NCBI RefSeq assembly: GCF_947286155.1
Contig: NZ_CAMYPD010000007.1
Span: 1-64,000, forward strand
Source: an uncultured Tessaracoccus sp.
GTDB taxonomy: Bacteria > Actinomycetota > Actinomycetes > Propionibacteriales > Propionibacteriaceae
DNA: 64,000 nt
Reading direction: 5' to 3'
Both the position numbers and the translations under genes were made by a program. This document shows positions 19,080 to 28,429 of the stretch, piece after piece. The notes beneath the pieces are model-generated. The model had not been told where the DNA came from. It did no database searches and saw nothing but the letters and a program-made list of their open reading frames with translations. Each line of letters begins with the position of its first letter. The first letter of the stretch is position 1.

Positions 19080-20450
19080 GTGTTGCGGGTGCCGGAAGTT
19101 TTGACAAATGCCGAGATGGTTCCAGGGGAAGCCCTACGCTCCACGAAAGCTAGCAAAGCCAAAGTGGTGTCGTGGGCGTTGTGGGATTGGGCGACGCAGC
19201 CCTTCGCGACGGTGATTACCACCTTCGTGTTTGGTGTCTACATCACGAGCTCCGCGTTCGGTGCCGACACCGACAAACTCTCCATCGACTACGGCTGGGC
19301 GATGGCCGCCGTCGGCGTGCTCATCGCGCTGCTCGCACCGGTGCTGGGCCAAGGATCCGACCGTTCCGGCCACCGCATGCGCAACCTCCTCATCACGACG
19401 GTGCTCCTCGCGGTGATCTCGGCGTCACTGTGGTTCGTCGCTCCGTCGCCGGAGTATTTCTGGCTCGGCGTGGCGCTGCTGGGGGTGGGCAACATCGTCG
19501 CAGAAATCGCGAACGTCAACTACTACTCGGCCATCGATCAAGTCTCGACGCCCGAGAACGTGGGGCGCGTCTCGGGGCTTGGCTGGGGCATGGGGTACTT
19601 GGGTGGCATCACCATCATGGTGCTCATCGTCGCCACCTTGCCGGTGACCAAACCCGACGGGATCCGCACCGCCATGCTGCTGTGCGGCCTGTGGACCGTG
19701 GTGTTTTCGATTCCGATCTTCGTCATGCTGAAAGACCGCAAACCAGCCACGCCGCAGGAGCGCGTCGGTGTGGTAGGTGCGTATGTGGAGCTGGGCCGGT
19801 CGATCAAGCGGCTGTGGCACAGTTCACGCGCGACGCTGTACTTCCTCGTGGCATCCGCGGTGTTCCGCGACGGCTTGGCTGGCGTGTTCACGTTCGGCGC
19901 CATTCTCGCCCAAGGCACGTTCCAGTTCGAGTTCACCGAGGTGCTGATCTTCGGCGTGGCCGCCAACCTCGTCGCGGGGCTCTCGACGCTGCTGTTCGGC
20001 ATGCTCGACGACAAGCTCGGGCCGAAGGCCGTCATCACGTTCTCACTGGTGTCGATGGTGGTGCTGGGGCTGCTGGTGTTCTTCCTGCACGCGCAAGGGA
20101 AGATCGTGTTCTGGGTGTGCGGGTTGCTGCTGACGCTGTTCGTCGGGCCGGCGCAGTCGGCGTCGCGCTCCTACCTCGCGAGGCTCGCGCCCGAGGGGCA
20201 GACCGGTGAGATTTTCGGCTTGTATGCGACGACGGGTCGCGCCGTGAGCTTCCTGTCGTCGACGGCGTGGGCGGTGTCCATTTCGCTCGCCGTCATGCTG
20301 AGCGGCGGCAATGAGGAATCGGCGCAGTACGCGGGCATATTGGGCATCGTCGTCGTGCTGGGGCTGGGCCTCGTCGCGCTCATCCCGATCAAGGATCCGA
20401 AGCACGCCCGCGAGCGTGTGCTGCACGACGAAGCACCTGCCACGCAGTGA
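19080..20450 (+). CDS. MFS transporter, UMF1 (Atg22-like) family
   Basis: A membrane protein of up to 456 residues with twelve predicted helices. It has the UMF1/vacuole-effluxer signature VSWALWDWATQPFATVITTFVF at about residues 30-50, PVLGQGSDRSGHRMR after helix 2, and a second-half start at about residue 240. Family members are putative amino-acid or nutrient exporters of poorly known substrate. The start is uncertain: GTG at 19080 and ATG at 19116 are both in frame with weak ribosome sites. It stands alone, divergent from citrate synthase. A PHO-box-like repeat begins just after its stop codon. Confidence 0.85.
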   Translation: MLRVPEVLTNAEMVPGEALRSTKASKAKVVSWALWDWATQPFATVITTFVFGVYITSSAFGADTDKLSIDYGWAMAAVGVLIALLAPVLGQGSDRSGHRMRNLLITTVLLAVISASLWFVAPSPEYFWLGVALLGVGNIVAEIANVNYYSAIDQVSTPENVGRVSGLGWGMGYLGGITIMVLIVATLPVTKPDGIRTAMLLCGLWTVVFSIPIFVMLKDRKPATPQERVGVVGAYVELGRSIKRLWHSSRATLYFLVASAVFRDGLAGVFTFGAILAQGTFQFEFTEVLIFGVAANLVAGLSTLLFGMLDDKLGPKAVITFSLVSMVVLGLLVFFLHAQGKIVFWVCGLLLTLFVGPAQSASRSYLARLAPEGQTGEIFGLYATTGRAVSFLSSTAWAVSISLAVMLSGGNEESAQYAGILGIVVVLGLGLVALIPIKDPKHARERVLHDEAPATQ

Positions 20451-20503
20451 CGACTCGGGGTGAACGAACTCGTCCCAGTATTCGTTTGGCAAGACAAAAG
20501 AAC

Positions 20504-20525
20504 ACTTGGTGAACAGTGAGCGAAC
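20504..20525. promoter_or_regulatory. PHO-box-like direct repeat
   Basis: Read on the minus strand, two contiguous 11-base units GTTCGCTCACT and GTTCACCAAGT form the direct-repeat layout of actinobacterial PhoP boxes. A third related unit, GTTCACCCCGAG, lies about 40 bp upstream at about 20452-20465. They stand 80-150 bp upstream of a secreted phosphoesterase gene, a plausible PhoP target. The match is by eye only. Confidence 0.45.
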
Positions 20526-20607
20526 TGTCACTTCTGAGCTAGCGAGTGACCTGAGCTGCTGGTTAATTCGAGGCCGGCTGTTGTCGTTTATCCTCGGAAG
20601 GAAGTTC

Positions 20608-23600
20608 ATGGCCACCTCCAGAATGCTCAGCGCACTGACCGCTGTGGCACTCACAGCTTCGACGCTGTTGCTCTCGCCCACGCCGGCGAATGCAGCCTCT
20701 GAACCCACCCTCACGCCGAAGGACGGAGCCACCGTTTCCGGCAGTGTCCCCGTCGAGTCATTCCCCACGACGCGGGGTGACAAGGTGACGTCGATCACCG
20801 TCGATGGCGAGAAGCTCGACGCGAAGGCTGACGCCGGCTCGTCGAAGCTGCGCTTCAGCGTGGGTGATAACTCCATCGAGGGCCGCTTCGGCAGCTACTT
20901 CACGATCAACGGCAAGAAGGCTCAACGCATCGATCTCTCGGACCCCGTGTACGTGAGCTCCACCTACGACGTTGAGGTGCCGAACGCGTGGCTGAAGAAG
21001 GGCGAGAACACCGTGCATCTGCAGGTGGGCGCCCTCAACGAGAGCTGCGGCTTGAACTATGACGACTTCGAGATTTTCGATATGGAGCTCATCACCGGCG
21101 GCCCGTCGGAGCCGGCTAAGAGCAACAAGATCAGCTACAACATGGGCGATGGCCTGTGTAACCCCAACTCCACCTCGCTGAAGGAACTCGACGTCGCCTT
21201 CATCCTGGGCGACGACCCCAACGCCACCGTCGGTTTGAACACTGAGCTGGACACCACCACACTCGCAGATGGCGAGCACACGCTACTCGCCAAGACCGCC
21301 CAGGGTGGTCAGACCGAGCACACCATCATCGTGAACAACGGTGAGCCCGGCACGCCCGACCTGAACGTCAAGGATGGCGATATCGCTCACGGGCAGACGA
21401 TCTTGTATGACGTCGCCCGCGAGGGGAGCGAACCCGTCGCCCGGTACGAGCTGGACGGCAAGCCCGTCGATGCCATCGAGACGATGGGCGAGGGGACGTC
21501 GAAGTTCAAGTTCCACATTGGCAAGAACTCGAGCGAAGCCCGCTACGGGAACGCGCTGTACTTCAACGACATCCGCTACCCGCTGACCGACCGCAACTAT
21601 GCCGATGAAGACGTCGCGATCGAGATTCCGAACGCGTACCTGAAGCCCGGCCGCAACAAGATCACGATGGTCACCGGCACGATTCAAAGCGGTTGTGGCA
21701 CGAATCACGACGACTTCGACCTGACCAAGATTGGTCTGGAGTTCCCCAAGGGCAGCGTCACCCCCGTCGATATCAAGGACAAGTACGCCATGGGCGACGG
21801 TAACTGCGACGTGAACTCTAAGAAGCTGCGCGAGGCCACCTTCGAGTTTGATCTCGAATCTTCGACGACCGGCCTCGCCCTGTCGCTCGACACTGCAAAG
21901 TACCCCGACGGTGCGCACACCGTCTCAGCCGTGACGACTGGTGGCAAGCGCATCACCCGCACAGTGATGTTCAACAACATCGGCCCGCAGCTCGTGAGCA
22001 GCACGCCGGCTGGGGGCTCGGAGCTCACCAAGGCCACCGAGCTCACCATCGAGCTGGAAGACGTTGTGGGCGTTGACGAGTCCGCGACGCAGATCACTCT
22101 CGACGGAACCCCCGTCAAGGTGGGCGACAAGATTGGCGCCGGCTTCAAGGAAGGTGAGCACACCCTCGTCGTGAAGGCGAAAGACAAGCTCGGTATCGAG
22201 TCCGAGTCGACGGTGACCTTCACCAGCGCAGCGATCCCTGGTGGCCATGTGTCCACCAAGGCTGCCGACGACGGCAAGCCCAAGAAGCAGCTGTCCGCCA
22301 CCGTGCACGACGAGGGCGACGCTGAGTACGAGACCACCTTCCACCTGGCCAAGGCCAACCAGCCTTCCGCTGGGTTTGAGGGCACGAGCGTGGAGATTCC
22401 GACGGAGCTGAACCCGAAGTCGGAGGGCAAGGTGAACCTCGCCGATGTGGCGAACACCGACGACAAGTCTGACCGCAGCCCGGCTGCGAAGAACACCAGC
22501 TGGCAGCGTTTCGACGTGAAGGTCGGCGAGTTTACTGAGGGCTCCCTCGTGCAGTGGGTGGGCGACGTCGACCCGCAGCGCACTGCAACCCTCCTGGTGT
22601 GGAACCACAAGACGAACGCCTGGGATGAGCTCGCCGCACAGCGCGGCAACGTGAATCGTCAGACGGCGCTGCGTGGCTCCGTGCGCGCAGACCACGTGAA
22701 GGCGGGCGTCGTGAACGCGATGGTGGCTGCCACGGATCCGTTTGCCGACGACATGAACAAGAGCGTCGACCGCAAGTTCCAGGATCGGGATAGCTACGAC
22801 TTCTCCATCGCGCACTTCACCGACACGCAGTACCTCTCGGAAGGTGCGGCTGGTGACTACCGCGACGACAACAAGGATCTGCACCCGGAGGCCGAGCGCA
22901 AGCTTTGGCGTGACGCGTACGAAGACACCATCAAGTGGATCATCGACAACGCCGACGAGCGCAAGATCGCCTACGCGGCACACACGGGTGACATCATCGA
23001 GAACAACATCACGAAGCACACCGACCAGAACATGCTGGACCAGGTGCAGCGCGAATTCGAGATTGCATCCGAGATTCAGAAGCGACTCGACGACAGCGGC
23101 ATCCCGAACGGCGTGCTGGCAGGTAACCACGACAACCGCATGGGCACTGACGGCGCGCAGTACAACGAGCACTTCGGCCCGAAGCGATACGAGGAAGCCA
23201 GCAAGCAGTGGCGCGAGGACGCCCAGTACGGCGGGCCTTGGAAGGAAGGCGACAACCAGAACCACTACGACCTGTTCAGCGCAGGCGGCCTGGACTTCGT
23301 CGCAGTGCACCTCTCCTACGGTGTGGATCAGGAAGAAATCGACTGGGCGAACGAGATCTTCCGCCAGTTCCCCAACCGCAACGGGCTGCTGTTCAGCCAC
23401 GCGTACCTGACCACGTCGAAGGATGTCGACGGGCGTGATGCGCCCTACTCGAACGCCCAGGGGCGCGAGCAGGCTCGTAAGATCGTCGACGCCAACCCCA
23501 ACGTCGTGATGACGCTCAGCGGACATCACCACGGCGTCGGTTTGAACGTGCGCAACGACGCTGGCGAGGTGGGCAACCACGTCGTCGAAATGCTGGCTGA

Positions 23601-24276
23601 CTACCAGTTCTACGAGGTTCCTGTGACGCATGAGAAGCTCGCTGACCTGCGTGGCAACTACAAGGACGATCAGACGCTCCGCTTCGGGGCCGCGTTCTTC
23701 CGTCTCCTGCAGTTCGACGTGAAGCGCGGTGAGCTCGTCATCAACGCCTACTCGCCGTTCTTCGACGAGTTTGGTGCTGAGCAGTACGACAAGGAGAAGC
23801 GCTACGACGGTCGCTCCGATGAGTTGCGGGTTCCGCTGCAGCTCAGCAGCCGCACCACGTCGCTGGCTACGGACACCTTCCAGGTGATTACGCCGACCGA
23901 GCACGAGCTGGGCAAGGCTAAGGCGACGACAAACAAGGCTGCGACGCTCGACGTCGACTTCAGCGACGCCAAGCTCGGCCTGCCGCAGGAAGACGGGGTG
24001 CCCGTCGCGTGGATCGCTGTGGCGCGCAATGCCTCGGGTGGCACCGTCGCTTCGGCCTTCGACGTGACCTTCGTCAACCTGGCGCCTGCTCGCGAACAGC
24101 CGGACGAGCCGGGACCGGGTGAGCCGGGGCCTGGTGAGGACGACTCCGACGACGGGATCTCGGATCCGGGAGCTCCCAAGCCGGCGCAGCCCGGCGACTC
24201 GGATGACCAGGGATCTGACAAGCCTGTTCGCCCGACGCCTGGCCTGCCGAAGACCGGTTACGTGCTGACGGCCTGA
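20608..24276 (+). CDS. Large secreted calcineurin-like phosphoesterase with duplicated N-terminal domain
   Basis: A 1222-residue exported protein. Signal peptide residues 1-31 end near ANAASEP. Residues about 33-205 and 253-423 are tandem copies of one domain, each with NAWLKKGxN/NAYLKPGxN, an SCGLNYDDF/GCGTNHDDF motif and an MGDGxC motif, suggesting one disulfide per copy. A beta-rich Ig-like segment follows. The metallophosphoesterase domain (about 731-1010) has HFTDTQ, HTGDIIEN, GNHDNR, FSHAY and SGHHHG metal-binding motifs. The acidic Pro/Gly/Asp tail ends LPKTG plus only five residues, without the membrane anchor and basic tail needed for normal sortase sorting. The start has GGAAGGAAG upstream. 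The substrate is unknown; a surface phosphodiester or nucleotide is likely. Confidence 0.9.
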   Translation: MATSRMLSALTAVALTASTLLLSPTPANAASEPTLTPKDGATVSGSVPVESFPTTRGDKVTSITVDGEKLDAKADAGSSKLRFSVGDNSIEGRFGSYFTINGKKAQRIDLSDPVYVSSTYDVEVPNAWLKKGENTVHLQVGALNESCGLNYDDFEIFDMELITGGPSEPAKSNKISYNMGDGLCNPNSTSLKELDVAFILGDDPNATVGLNTELDTTTLADGEHTLLAKTAQGGQTEHTIIVNNGEPGTPDLNVKDGDIAHGQTILYDVAREGSEPVARYELDGKPVDAIETMGEGTSKFKFHIGKNSSEARYGNALYFNDIRYPLTDRNYADEDVAIEIPNAYLKPGRNKITMVTGTIQSGCGTNHDDFDLTKIGLEFPKGSVTPVDIKDKYAMGDGNCDVNSKKLREATFEFDLESSTTGLALSLDTAKYPDGAHTVSAVTTGGKRITRTVMFNNIGPQLVSSTPAGGSELTKATELTIELEDVVGVDESATQITLDGTPVKVGDKIGAGFKEGEHTLVVKAKDKLGIESESTVTFTSAAIPGGHVSTKAADDGKPKKQLSATVHDEGDAEYETTFHLAKANQPSAGFEGTSVEIPTELNPKSEGKVNLADVANTDDKSDRSPAAKNTSWQRFDVKVGEFTEGSLVQWVGDVDPQRTATLLVWNHKTNAWDELAAQRGNVNRQTALRGSVRADHVKAGVVNAMVAATDPFADDMNKSVDRKFQDRDSYDFSIAHFTDTQYLSEGAAGDYRDDNKDLHPEAERKLWRDAYEDTIKWIIDNADERKIAYAAHTGDIIENNITKHTDQNMLDQVQREFEIASEIQKRLDDSGIPNGVLAGNHDNRMGTDGAQYNEHFGPKRYEEASKQWREDAQYGGPWKEGDNQNHYDLFSAGGLDFVAVHLSYGVDQEEIDWANEIFRQFPNRNGLLFSHAYLTTSKDVDGRDAPYSNAQGREQARKIVDANPNVVMTLSGHHHGVGLNVRNDAGEVGNHVVEMLADYQFYEVPVTHEKLADLRGNYKDDQTLRFGAAFFRLLQFDVKRGELVINAYSPFFDEFGAEQYDKEKRYDGRSDELRVPLQLSSRTTSLATDTFQVITPTEHELGKAKATTNKAATLDVDFSDAKLGLPQEDGVPVAWIAVARNASGGTVASAFDVTFVNLAPAREQPDEPGPGEPGPGEDDSDDGISDPGAPKPAQPGDSDDQGSDKPVRPTPGLPKTGYVLTA

Positions 24277-24292
24277 CCACCTCGTCGACGCT

Positions 24293-24326
24293 GAGCCCGG
24301 CCCTTCCTACGCGGAGGGCCGGGCTC
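24293..24326 (+). terminator. Intrinsic-type terminator of the phosphoesterase gene
   Basis: A perfect 12-bp stem GAGCCCGGCCCT / AGGGCCGGGCTC with a ten-base loop, 17 bases after the stop codon, followed by a moderately T-rich stretch. Confidence 0.8.
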
Positions 24327-24372
24327 CGTCGTTGTTCTTGACGCTCTACACCGCGGCAATGTGGATTGGAGC

Positions 24373-24424
24373 ATTAAGGAATGCTGGAACCCACGGTGTT
24401 GGGTGGGTTCCAGCATTCCTTAAT
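24373..24424. terminator. 22-bp perfect hairpin between convergent genes
   Basis: Two perfect 22-base arms (24373-24394 and 24403-24424) with an eight-base loop, starting attaaggaatgctggaac. AT-rich bases at both outer ends give a T-run in each direction, as in a bidirectional terminator serving the phosphoesterase and PepSY genes. A degraded version of its right arm is seen near 31107. Confidence 0.75.
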
Positions 24425-24450
24425 TGCTTCCGCTGCCGGGGGTAGTACAA

Positions 24451-25095
24451 CTAGTCGTCGTCTGTAGACACGGACCCAGATTTCGGGTCGACGGTGAGCT
24501 CCACCTCGTCGTTGGATCCATCAGGACGGATCTCTACCTGCCAATGCCCGTCGTCTTCCCAGTCCACGTTTTCGATGATGCCTGCGGTGTGTGCAACGGC
24601 GGCGTCGATGGCAGCAGCGATGGTGACAGCAGCCTTCGCAGCGGCCCGATCTTCATCGTCGGCATCTTCAATTTCGTCGATTTTTGCAGAGGAATGGGCG
24701 GTATTTACTTGCACTTCGTAACACTTATTCGCGGCGAGAACGTCAACCTCCCACCGGTCGTTGCTCTCTTCCAAATCCTGTGCGACGACCACCCCACCGT
24801 CGTGGCCTTCTGCTGCTACTTGCTTCACTGCGATGCTGCGGGCGAGGGCGGCGTCCTCGGGGGAACCGGGCTCAGGCTGGGGCTGCGCAGGAGTTTTCTC
24901 CTCTGCGGGTTCGCCGGAGGATGGCGAAGCCGACGGCGTCTCTCCTTGTGCGGGGCTCTCGGCGGTGGAGGCTGGAGCCGTCGTCTGTGGTGTAGTGCGC
25001 TCACCGGTGGTGGACTGTTCTGTATCGCCTCCACACGCGGCGAGCGTCGAGACGGCGAGGACCGCGATAGCTGTGATGGCAATCTTATTGTTCAT
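24451..25095 (-). CDS. PepSY-domain lipoprotein
   Basis: A 214-residue lipoprotein. The signal sequence ends in lipobox STLAAC. A Thr/Pro/Ser/Glu-rich linker spans about residues 25-80. Two PepSY-like modules follow: one around WEVDVLAANKCYEVQV (about 115-140) and one at about 165-210 containing WQVEIRPDG and LTVDPKSG. PepSY domains are thought to inhibit or sense proteases at the cell surface, but function is poorly known. It is divergent from the DUF2207 membrane protein, and the two may belong to one envelope response. It is a single-gene unit. Confidence 0.85.
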   Translation of the reverse strand: MNNKIAITAIAVLAVSTLAACGGDTEQSTTGERTTPQTTAPASTAESPAQGETPSASPSSGEPAEEKTPAQPQPEPGSPEDAALARSIAVKQVAAEGHDGGVVVAQDLEESNDRWEVDVLAANKCYEVQVNTAHSSAKIDEIEDADDEDRAAAKAAVTIAAAIDAAVAHTAGIIENVDWEDDGHWQVEIRPDGSNDEVELTVDPKSGSVSTDDD

Positions 25096-25316
25096 ATCTC
25101 AACGGTATGTAAATGACCTTGCGTCTTCAATCCCGATCGTGGACAAGTGACACGGTCTGCGTGTGATCGCGGAACTCGGCTTGAAATTGGCGACGGTGGT
25201 CCCTTCGCGGAAGTAGCTGACGTAAGGATCAGCGTGCTGTTCGCATACACCATGCCAAAGGTTCCTGCGCGTTTTCGATGCTCAGAGGCGGATCCTGTGG
25301 TGCCCGCTATCACGTT

Positions 25317-25343
25317 TTGCATGATCCAGGATGCCGGTACAGT
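25317..25343 (+). promoter_or_regulatory. Predicted promoter of a leaderless transcript
   Basis: TTGCAT (25317) and TACAGT (25338) are spaced 15 bases apart. The -10-like element ends six bases before the ATG at 25350, so the transcript would begin at or beside the start codon. No ribosome-binding site is visible there, which fits leaderless translation. This is inference from motif spacing. Confidence 0.4.
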
Positions 25344-25349
25344 TCGTGC

Positions 25350-26357
25350 ATGCGTACCCGACTGCTTGCGCTCCTTGGTGCCATCGCGATGACGCTCAGC
25401 CTTATGCCGGGATCGGCATTCGCCGACGACGTCGACGATATCTCCAATCACGTCACGACGTACGAGATCCATGCTGATGGCAGCGTGAGTGTGAAGTCGA
25501 CGATGTCGTGGCGCTTCAAGGGTGAGATGGAGAGCATCTACTTCACCGTTCCTCGTGGCATCCCGGGCGAGAACGAGCTGAGTGGTGTGCGGATTGTGGC
25601 GCCGAACGGGCGAGAGCCCAAAACCCAGATGAATGAGGAGACGGGCCCCGAGGGCAAGCGCGTCCGCCGCTACGAGATCCTTGCCAAGGACTTCCCCATC
25701 GAATCGGGGCCGTGGACCGTCGAGTACACGCTCAGCAACCTGCTCGTCGAGTACCAGGATCAGACCGCCTTCACGTGGCGCAATCTCTCGCCTGACAACC
25801 CACTGATCAGGCGCTGGGAGGCGACGATTACCACGCCTTGGCAGATCGATCAGGTGCACTGCACAGTCAACGGCAAGGAGACCTGCCACACCGAAGAGAA
25901 AGAAACATCTGTGACGTTCTCGGGAGGTGAGGCACCGACGGGCACCGATGTCGTAATCCAGGTCGCGACCCCGACGACGCGCACCGGCCACAGCGACAAG
26001 CCTCAACAGCCTGGCAGCTCATCGTCGGCGGAAGTGACGCAAACGCCCTCGGAGTCCGACTCTTCGGCCAGCGCATCCCCCTCCGGAGACTCGACCGACG
26101 ACTCCGGCAATGAAAAGTCCGCTCCTGACCTCTCGATTATCCTGCTGTGGATCGGCGGCGGCTTCCTGGTACTTATTGGAGTCGCTGTGGGCATTGTGTG
26201 GCTGGTGCGCCGTCGCAAACCCGACAACACCCTCCAATACCAGCAGTGGCAGGGGCAGCAGCCCTATCCTCAGCAGCAATATCCTCCGCAGAGGGGTCCG
26301 CAGTATCCCCAGCAAGGTCCAGGTCAGCCCCCGCAGGGATCGTCGTCGAGGCGCTAG
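25350..26357 (+). CDS. DUF2207-like membrane-anchored surface protein
   Basis: A 335-residue protein with a signal peptide ending SAFADD. An extracytoplasmic beta-rich domain at about residues 28-210 resembles DUF2207 (contains YEIHADGSVSV, FTVPRGIP and TVEYTLSNLL). A Ser/Asp-rich linker follows, then one membrane helix at about 265-285 (IILLWIGGGFLVLIGV) and a cytoplasmic Gln/Pro/Tyr-rich tail with repeated YPQQ-like units. DUF2207 has no established function. The ATG lacks a ribosome site and may be read from a leaderless mRNA. Confidence 0.8.
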   Translation: MRTRLLALLGAIAMTLSLMPGSAFADDVDDISNHVTTYEIHADGSVSVKSTMSWRFKGEMESIYFTVPRGIPGENELSGVRIVAPNGREPKTQMNEETGPEGKRVRRYEILAKDFPIESGPWTVEYTLSNLLVEYQDQTAFTWRNLSPDNPLIRRWEATITTPWQIDQVHCTVNGKETCHTEEKETSVTFSGGEAPTGTDVVIQVATPTTRTGHSDKPQQPGSSSSAEVTQTPSESDSSASASPSGDSTDDSGNEKSAPDLSIILLWIGGGFLVLIGVAVGIVWLVRRRKPDNTLQYQQWQGQQPYPQQQYPPQRGPQYPQQGPGQPPQGSSSRR

Positions 26358-26527
26358 CTCACTGGAATGCACAGAGACCGGGCCGGAGCCAGACCGAGGT
26401 GGCCCAATTAGGAAGTCGTCGAGCGATGTCGCCTTTATTCGCGATGGCAGCAAAACCCTCGGCGGAGCCTCCAGCAATCTCTGAGGCACGATCACATCGG
26501 CGTCGACAACGTCATGACCAACTACAG

Positions 26528-26959
26528 TTAGTACTGCATGGTGGCCGGGGGCTTGCCCTGCCAGTCGAGGGGGAGTCGGCCTCCGCGCATGATGTAGGCG
26601 CCCATGACGAGGTGCGCGAGCTCGAGCGGTAGGTTCCCGTCGCCGTCATGGTACTGGTGCAGTAAATTTCCCATCTCGTTGGGGATGCTGCACTCCGTCA
26701 CAAACCGCGAGCCTTCGTGCAGCGCTTGCGTGAACACGCCAGGCTGAGATGGCTTGCTGACAATGATGAACGCCTCGTCTGCCAGCGACGCGAGGAGGTC
26801 TCGTAACTGCCCGACGGACTGCAGCATCCCGTCGCGCTTTGCTGAAGACTTCTGGCTAGCGATGAGATACTTCCAAGGTTCCGACGGTTGCGGATCTGGT
26901 ACAGCCAAAATCTGAGTGAGCTCATCAATCATGGTCTGGTTCAACGTCATGGTGGACAT
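26528..26959 (-). CDS. Hypothetical protein, about 143 residues
   Basis: A small, probably cytoplasmic protein I do not recognise. It starts MSTMTLNQTM, chosen because AGGAG lies eight bases upstream; longer in-frame starts up to 27034 lack such a site. No membrane segment or catalytic motif is evident. The middle contains a SQKSSAKRDGMLQS stretch and the C-terminus NEMGNLLHQYHDGDGNLPLELAHLVMGAY. It lies upstream of nothing in its own direction and downstream of the Fic gene in the same orientation, separated by about 180 bp, so co-transcription is possible but unproven. Confidence 0.55.
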   Translation of the reverse strand: MSTMTLNQTMIDELTQILAVPDPQPSEPWKYLIASQKSSAKRDGMLQSVGQLRDLLASLADEAFIIVSKPSQPGVFTQALHEGSRFVTECSIPNEMGNLLHQYHDGDGNLPLELAHLVMGAYIMRGGRLPLDWQGKPPATMQY

Positions 26960-27139
26960 GCGTACGCTCCTGTTCTCGAGGTGTCCCCAGCGTCGCAGGC
27001 ACCTCTGACATTTTTGGTGCGCCGAGCAGTGCACGGTTCTTCATATGAAGGAAGAGCGACGCCATCAGGGTGATGCCGACATCCTCGCTGGATTGGGGCA
27101 CAGACGGCGATGGGGCAAGTGCATTAGCTCCCGCTGTGG

Positions 27140-28429
27140 TTATCGCTGCTCCGCCAGATATGCGGGAACGGGCTTCGTCGGGGTGCTCACGCGTGTGTCG
27201 AACCGTGTGCTGGCGAGACGACGTTCGGCCAGGGTGACCAGGTCGAGCACGTCGTTGCATTGGTACAACACGATCCGTTGCCTGCGGGAGCGTTGCAGTA
27301 TGCCCGCGCGGCACAGTTCTTCCAGGGCAGTGGATGCGGCCTGGGCCGACACATCGTGAATCCGGCGAACGCTCGTAGAGGTGAGTACCGGGGTTGAGGG
27401 GAGATCCTTGATGATGAGGGACGCAGCGGAGTCGGAGCGGAGCGCTCGCGTCCGGCCCTCGCTTGTTCGCCACTCGTGAAACCGGGTGTCCCATTCCTCA
27501 CGCAGGTTCGCCAGCGACGAACCAAGCGACGAAGCCTGCTGAGCGGCCTCTTCGACGGCGTGCAGGAACACGGTGATCCATTCTGCTCTGCCGGCGTGGA
27601 ACTCGGGCGAGCCGACGGCCGTCACTTGCCGGTAGGCAGTCAGCCCGCGAACATACTCGTCACTCAATGTCGAAAGCACCATACTCACGGGAAGTACCGC
27701 GCCGGGGGTGAGGCCTCGTCGCGTGAGCACCGTGTGGATCAGTGAACGCCCCACGCGGCCGTTGCCATCGATGAAGGGGTGGATGGTCTCAAACTGTGCA
27801 TGCGCCAGCGCGGCCTGGATGAGCGGTGCATGCGATGCGGTGGCGAGATAGTGCACCAAGTCTTCCATCAGCGCGGGCACGGCATCGGGTGGCGGGGGAA
27901 CGAACGTGGCATCGATCGGTGAATCCGAGACGCCGATCCAGTTCTGCACCTGTCGGATGCCGTGCTTTCGCGGCTCGTCGTTGAGGAGTGCTGCCTGCAG
28001 TGCTGTCAGATGAGCGACCATGATCTGGGTGGAGTGCACGAGCTCAGTTCGGGCGCGTTCGACGACGGTGATGTTGTTCGCGACGAGCTGTGCCATCTCC
28101 TTGACGTCGGGCATGGGCTCGTCGGACCCGAGCTCGGCCATCGCAACCTGCTTCACGGATGGGGCGATGCCTTCGATGCGAGATGACGCTATGGCTTCGG
28201 AGCGGAGCAGGAAACGGGCAATGCCCGCAAGATCGTGAGCGTCACCCGCCACCTCGCGAACTGCTCGCTCGGCTGACGCTGCGAGGCGCTCGTTCTCGGC
28301 GGACAGCACGAGCGGCGTCTCCAGGAGCGGATCGGGCAGGTACGCCAGGTACAGTCCGGAGCGGCGGGCAGCCCGTCGCGTGCCTGACTCAATCGTCGAC
28401 TCCCAATGCTGCGCAACCCAGCTACCCAT
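27140..28429 (-). CDS. Fic-family AMPylase-type protein with N-terminal inhibitory motif
   Basis: A 429-residue cytoplasmic protein. The Fic motif HPFIDGNGRVGR is complete at residues 217-228. An N-terminal inhibitory helix motif, SSRIEG (82-87, pattern S/TxxxEG), marks it as a class II, self-inhibited Fic protein. The N-terminal segment GLYLAYLPDPLL matches the Fic_N region, and the C-terminus has a winged-helix-like region around RIHDVSAQAASTALEELCRAGIL. Fic proteins transfer AMP or another nucleotide part to target proteins. No separate antitoxin is needed in this class. It sits in an accessory region beside transposase remnants and a toxin-antitoxin pair. Confidence 0.92.
   Translation of the reverse strand: MGSWVAQHWESTIESGTRRAARRSGLYLAYLPDPLLETPLVLSAENERLAASAERAVREVAGDAHDLAGIARFLLRSEAIASSRIEGIAPSVKQVAMAELGSDEPMPDVKEMAQLVANNITVVERARTELVHSTQIMVAHLTALQAALLNDEPRKHGIRQVQNWIGVSDSPIDATFVPPPPDAVPALMEDLVHYLATASHAPLIQAALAHAQFETIHPFIDGNGRVGRSLIHTVLTRRGLTPGAVLPVSMVLSTLSDEYVRGLTAYRQVTAVGSPEFHAGRAEWITVFLHAVEEAAQQASSLGSSLANLREEWDTRFHEWRTSEGRTRALRSDSAASLIIKDLPSTPVLTSTSVRRIHDVSAQAASTALEELCRAGILQRSRRQRIVLYQCNDVLDLVTLAERRLASTRFDTRVSTPTKPVPAYLAEQR

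Noticed and set aside
21925..23904. A 659-codon open frame on the minus strand inside the phosphoesterase gene
   Set aside because: It is the antisense shadow of a well-supported secreted enzyme; Val/His/Leu-rich composition and no ribosome site.
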